Assembly: GCA_900313475.1 (NCBI GenBank)
Contig: OMRJ01000297.1
Coordinates: 1-10,112 of the forward strand
Direction: 5' to 3'
DNA: 10,112 nucleotides
Source of the DNA: an uncultured Eubacteriales bacterium
GTDB lineage: Bacteria; Bacillota; Clostridia; Oscillospirales; Acutalibacteraceae
The position numbers were made by a program, and so were the translations under genes. Below are positions 6,733 through 10,112 of this stretch, in pieces. The notes below the pieces were generated by a model. The model had not been told where the DNA came from. It did no database searches and saw nothing but the letters and a program-made list of their open reading frames with translations. Each line of letters begins with the position of its first letter. Position 1 is the stretch's first letter.

Positions 6733-8700
6733 TTGAAATTCAGGGATATTCTCAAAAACAATCCCGTCGCATTTATTATTCTTTTCTGTGCGGTCGCGGT
6801 AAGCGGAATCACGTTTTTTTATTCGCGCGCCGTCGGTGTGGCTGAGCTTATCGTTGTTGCTTTTCTGTCTACTGCACAGATAATCTGGCTCAATAACACC
6901 GTTTCACGTAAAAGCGAGGAAGTGGGAATGCTGAACTCCGTTCTCGCGGAGCGCGGAGCAACAGGATCGGAGCTGCGTAATTTTCCTTTTCCCATGGCTC
7001 TTGTCAATTCCGACGGAAAAATAGAGTGGTATAACGATCTTTTTAAACGTGTTATAAGCTGCTATCCCGCATATGACGGTTTAAATATTTCATCCGTTCT
7101 TCCGGCTTTTGATATCGCAGGAGCCGGAAAGGAAGGCTATTCGTTTGAAGCGGAAAGCGCAAAGCTGAAATTTACGGTTTACTCATCTGCTCTTGACGGC
7201 GGGCTTACGGCTCTGTATTTTGTGGATGATACTGTTCTCAAAGATACCCGTCAGCTTTTCCGATTAACACGACCCGCAGTGCTGCTCATCAACATTGATT
7301 CTCTCGAACAGGCAGAGGATGAACTTGAGCATGAAGATTATTTTGCGCTTAATGCCGAAGTGGACAGAATGATAACCAAATGGCTTGTTGAACACAATTG
7401 CTTTTTCCGCAAATTTACGGACGGCAAATTCGCAGCCGTCACTGAAAAAATGAATCTTGACAAAATGATTTCCGAGCGGTTTGATATTCTTGATAAGGTC
7501 AGAGAGCATCATTTCCTGCCCGAAGAAACGGATATCACGCTGTCAATAGGTGTGGGAAGTGAAAAAACCTTCAGAGAATGCGAAATAGATGCCCGAGAAG
7601 CACTTGACATGGCACGCGGCAGAGGCGGCGATCAGGCGGCATTGAGTGAAAACGGTGATTACAGATTCTTCGGAGGACTGAAAACAGGCAAGGAAAAACG
7701 CGGAAAAATCAAATCACGTTCATTTTCGGCGGCTCTTGACGAGCTTATTCAGAACTCGTCCGATGTCCTTGTCATGGGACACAGCTACGGCGATTTCGAC
7801 TGCGTGGGTGCGGCGGTCGGCGTTGCGGCACTGGCAAAATCAAGAGATAAAACCGTACATATTGCAGTCAACAGAAAACGTTCGCTGGCAACAAAACTCA
7901 TTGAAATGGTGGAGACAGAGAAAAACGGTTTGTTTATTTCAACAGAAAAAGCTCTCGACCGCGTACAAAGTGATACTCTGCTTGTTATAACCGACACAAT
8001 GCGCGCGGATATCGTCGAATGCCGGGAGCTTCTCGACAAAAAACTACGCACCGTAATAATCGATCACCACAGGATGATTGTCGATCACATTTCGGGAGCA
8101 ACACTTGTGTTTCTCGAGCCTAATGTATCATCCGCATGTGAGATGGTGACCGAGCTTATTCAGTATTCCCCCGCAAAACCGAAAATAACACCCATTGAAG
8201 CGCAGGCACTAATGGCAGGAATAATGCTTGATACTAAGGATTACACATTAAGAGCGGGTGTCAGAACATTCCAAGCTGCGGCATATCTTCGTGACTGCAA
8301 AGCAGATCCGGTTTCGGTAAGAAAGCTTTTTGCCGGCACGGCAAAAGAAAACACGGAAATTAACGAACTCGTGTCCTCTGCGGAAATGTACGGCTCGTGT
8401 GCCGTTGCCGTCACGGAGCAAACCGACGGCGCAACAAGGCTTATCTGCTCAAAGGCTGCGGATGAGCTTCTCACGATAAGCGGTGTCGACGCATCATTCG
8501 TTATTTATCCGCTCGGCGAAAAAGTGAGCATTTCGGCGCGCAGCTACGGCAGAATAAACGTCCAGCTTATAATGGAAAAACTCGGCGGCGGCGGACATTT
8601 AAGTATGGCTGCGGCACAACTGACATGCAGCATCGGTGAAGCAAAAGAAAAGCTTCTTTCCGCCATAAGCGAATACACCGACGAACTGAAAAGCAGATAA
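6733..8700 (+). CDS. gdpP: Cyclic-di-AMP phosphodiesterase GdpP (DHH family)
   Basis: GdpP is a membrane-anchored enzyme that hydrolyses c-di-AMP to pApA, so it tunes cell-wall and potassium/osmotic homeostasis. The 655-residue protein (TTG start) has two N-terminal membrane helices (about residues 12-30 and 34-53). A PAS-like domain (about 83-170, MALVNSDGKIEWYN) follows. Next comes a degenerate GGDEF domain (about 175-305) in which the signature is replaced by FTDGKF. The last part is the DHH/DHHA1 catalytic module. Its metal ligands are visible: His350, Asp354 and Asp356 in GHSYGDFD, Asp421 in ITDTM, DHH at 444-446 and Asp500 in MLDTKDY, then GGGGH at 618-622. This is the standard family architecture and length. 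It sits between rnj and rplI, 22 bases before rplI; adjacency to rplI and dnaB is common in Firmicutes. A second TTG at 6727 could be the start. Confidence 0.95.
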   Translation: MKFRDILKNNPVAFIILFCAVAVSGITFFYSRAVGVAELIVVAFLSTAQIIWLNNTVSRKSEEVGMLNSVLAERGATGSELRNFPFPMALVNSDGKIEWYNDLFKRVISCYPAYDGLNISSVLPAFDIAGAGKEGYSFEAESAKLKFTVYSSALDGGLTALYFVDDTVLKDTRQLFRLTRPAVLLINIDSLEQAEDELEHEDYFALNAEVDRMITKWLVEHNCFFRKFTDGKFAAVTEKMNLDKMISERFDILDKVREHHFLPEETDITLSIGVGSEKTFRECEIDAREALDMARGRGGDQAALSENGDYRFFGGLKTGKEKRGKIKSRSFSAALDELIQNSSDVLVMGHSYGDFDCVGAAVGVAALAKSRDKTVHIAVNRKRSLATKLIEMVETEKNGLFISTEKALDRVQSDTLLVITDTMRADIVECRELLDKKLRTVIIDHHRMIVDHISGATLVFLEPNVSSACEMVTELIQYSPAKPKITPIEAQALMAGIMLDTKDYTLRAGVRTFQAAAYLRDCKADPVSVRKLFAGTAKENTEINELVSSAEMYGSCAVAVTEQTDGATRLICSKAADELLTISGVDASFVIYPLGEKVSISARSYGRINVQLIMEKLGGGGHLSMAAAQLTCSIGEAKEKLLSAISEYTDELKSR

Positions 8701-8722
8701 TTTATACGGGAGGAAATATAAA

Positions 8723-9166
8723 ATGCAGGTTATCTTAAATCAGGACATCAAAGAACTCGGAAAAAAAGGAGAACTGGTTAACGTGTCCGACGGTTATGCA
8801 AAAAACTACCTTATTCCGAGAAAGTTTGCCGTTGCAGCCGACGCATCGGCACTTAACGAGCTTAAAAACCGCGAATCTTCAAAAGCGCATAGGCTTGCCG
8901 TAGAAAAAGCAAACGCCGAAGAAGCGGCAGCGAAGATCAACGGAAAAACCGTAAGAATAACAGCCAAGGCAGGAAAAAACGGGCGTCTTTTCGGTTCCGT
9001 TACGACCAAAGAAATTGCGGAAAAACTTAAGACGGAGTTCGGCGTGACTATCGACAAAAAATGCATCACATCTGAAGACATACGCAGCTGCGGCACTTAT
9101 GTCTGCACGGTAAAGGTATATTCCGGAATAACGGCTAAAATCAGCGTAACGGTTACGGAAGAATAA
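8723..9166 (+). CDS. rplI: 50S ribosomal protein L9
   Basis: L9 binds 23S rRNA and extends from the large subunit near the L1 side, helping reading-frame fidelity. The 147 residues match the usual length. The N-terminal RNA-binding domain is clear (MQVILNQDIKELGKKGELVNVSDGYAKNYLIP, given here in part by the motifs GKKGELVNV and GYAKNYLIPRKFA). A charged, alanine-rich connecting helix follows at about residues 40-75. The C-terminal domain begins with GKTVRITAKAGKNGRLFGSVT. GGGAGG nine bases before the ATG is a strong ribosome binding site. It lies 22 bases after gdpP and 22 bases before dnaB. Confidence 0.97.
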   Translation: MQVILNQDIKELGKKGELVNVSDGYAKNYLIPRKFAVAADASALNELKNRESSKAHRLAVEKANAEEAAAKINGKTVRITAKAGKNGRLFGSVTTKEIAEKLKTEFGVTIDKKCITSEDIRSCGTYVCTVKVYSGITAKISVTVTEE

Positions 9167-9188
9167 AAAATCCGAAAAAGAGAAAAAC

Positions 9189-10112
9189 ATGGAAATCAAC
9201 GAAAATACGGGCGCACAGGGTATAAAAAGCAAAGCTTTTTCAATTGAATCGGAGCAAGCGGTATTAGGCAGCATTCTGGTTAAACCGGAGTGCTTTTCGA
9301 GCGTTGCGGTTCTTCTGCGCCCCGAGTTTTTCTATTTACCTCAACACAAAGCAATTTTTTCCGTAATGCAGCAACTTGATGCGTCGTCGGGAACAATCGA
9401 CCTTTTGATGGCTCTTGAAATGCTGCGTCACGACAAGCTTTTCGGCGGGGACGACGACGCAAAGGAATATCTGTACAGACTGTCCGAATCCGTTCCCGCT
9501 GTCACAAACGTCGAAACATACTGCAAAATCATCAGAGACAAGTTTTACATACGTACACTTGTCGAAGTTTCATCGGATATTATTGATCTTGCGGAAAATT
9601 CCGGTGAAGATGCCGATATGCTTCTCGACCAGGCGGAGCAGCGCATATACGATATCCGACAGGGAAAAACCGTAAAAGGTCCCGAACGGCTGAGTGATGT
9701 CATTACGGAAGTATATGACACACTTTATAAACTCAATTCGGAGGAACGCGATCAATTCAGGGGACTTCCGACAGGCTTCCCCGATTTCGATAAAATGTGC
9801 ACCGGGCTAAACAAATCAGACCTTGTTATCGTCGGTGCGCGTCCCGCAATGGGAAAAACAAGCTTTTGTCTGAACATGGCGCGAAATGTTGCTGTAAAAT
9901 CAAATAAAAAAGTTATTTTTTTCTCGTTGGAAATGGGCAACGAACAGCTTGCGCAGAGAGTTATCTCAACCGAAGCGCGTATCCCGTCGCAGAAAATGCG
10001 AACCGGTGAGCTTTCTCCGAAAGAATGGGAAAGTCTGAGCGCAGCATGTCTGTTTCTTGCCGATGTACCGCTCTACCTTGATGAAACGTCAAGCATTACG
10101 GTTCCCGAAATG
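9189..10112 (+). CDS. dnaB: Replicative DNA helicase DnaB (DnaC in Bacillus), 3'-truncated by window end
   Basis: This is the hexameric helicase that unwinds DNA ahead of the replication fork; it is loaded by accessory proteins and interacts with primase. The first 308 residues are present and the window ends in frame without a stop. The N-terminal DnaB domain is seen at about residues 17-118 (SIESEQAVLGSIL, FYLPQHKAIF, SESVPAVTNVETY). A linker follows to about residue 185. The RecA-like domain starts with RGLPTGFPDFDKMCTGL and carries the Walker A GARPAMGKTS (216-225, Lys223), then IFFSLEMG (243-250) with the conserved catalytic-region glutamate. The ATG at 9189 has only a weak purine-rich site (AAAAAGAGAAAAA) upstream, so translation may be coupled to rplI. 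The family is normally about 440-460 residues, so roughly one third lies beyond the window. Confidence 0.96.
   Translation, partial: MEINENTGAQGIKSKAFSIESEQAVLGSILVKPECFSSVAVLLRPEFFYLPQHKAIFSVMQQLDASSGTIDLLMALEMLRHDKLFGGDDDAKEYLYRLSESVPAVTNVETYCKIIRDKFYIRTLVEVSSDIIDLAENSGEDADMLLDQAEQRIYDIRQGKTVKGPERLSDVITEVYDTLYKLNSEERDQFRGLPTGFPDFDKMCTGLNKSDLVIVGARPAMGKTSFCLNMARNVAVKSNKKVIFFSLEMGNEQLAQRVISTEARIPSQKMRTGELSPKEWESLSAACLFLADVPLYLDETSSITVPEM

Noticed and set aside
6195..6812. 205-residue open frame on the minus strand across the rnj/gdpP junction
   Set aside because: It is antisense to two well-identified genes and its product is Ser/Thr/Leu-rich without a family pattern, as expected of a shadow frame.
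9415..9675. 86-residue plus-strand open frame inside dnaB
   Set aside because: The dnaB frame reads through the whole region with clear family motifs; this is an out-of-frame shadow.
9189..10112. dnaB as a broken gene or pseudogene because no stop is present
   Set aside because: The frame is open to the last base and the domains are intact as far as they go; the truncation is simply the window edge.
1..10112. CRISPR arrays, tRNA or rRNA genes, insertion sequences, phage or defence genes
   Set aside because: No regularly spaced repeats, cloverleaf-like sequence, transposase or integrase motifs, or terminal inverted repeats were seen; the window is filled by core genes.

Overview
The window reads as a chromosomal segment of an endospore-forming, moderately AT-rich Firmicute. 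The most likely placement is class Clostridia, and perhaps Oscillospirales/Ruminococcaceae-like, by gene content and order. This rests on spoIVA, the GdpP - ribosomal protein L9 - DnaB gene order typical of Firmicutes, a ribonuclease J, AGGAGG-type ribosome binding sites and sigma-A-like promoters. The taxon is inferred from family knowledge, not from a search. The window looks like core chromosome: no insertion sequence, phage gene, tRNA, rRNA or CRISPR array was seen, and no gene-free stretch exceeds about 150 bases.

Left part (1-1650). A strong leftward sigma-A-type promoter and a ribosome binding site sit at the extreme left edge, so a divergent gene probably starts just outside. Rightward from the same intergenic region runs spoIVA, the spore coat basement-layer ATPase, with a plausible sigma-E promoter. 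A perfect 11-bp hairpin after spoIVA serves as a shared terminator with the convergent rnhA gene.

Middle (1646-4559). rnhA (ribonuclease HI, GTG start, minus strand) and a large fusion protein on the plus strand diverge from a 145-bp intergenic region. The fusion joins a sugar-phosphate nucleotidyltransferase, left-handed beta-helix repeats and a degenerate phosphomannomutase-like domain. The intergenic region carries overlapping back-to-back promoter candidates and a 12-bp inverted repeat, whose arms lie just upstream of the two ribosome binding sites.

Right part (4540-10112). A near-consensus sigma-A promoter inside the last codons of the fusion gene heads a compact four-gene run: rnj (ribonuclease J with a long lysine/alanine-rich N-terminal extension), gdpP (membrane-bound cyclic-di-AMP phosphodiesterase), rplI (ribosomal protein L9) and dnaB (replicative helicase, cut by the window end). 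Gaps between these genes are 22-36 bases with no terminator seen, so they probably form one operon linking RNA turnover, c-di-AMP signalling, translation and replication. The rnj leader contains a GC-rich hairpin.

No wholly new system is evident. The points most worth checking are the degenerate mutase domain, the RNase J extension and its tandem repeat, the rnj leader hairpin, and the mirrored leaders of rnhA and the fusion gene.
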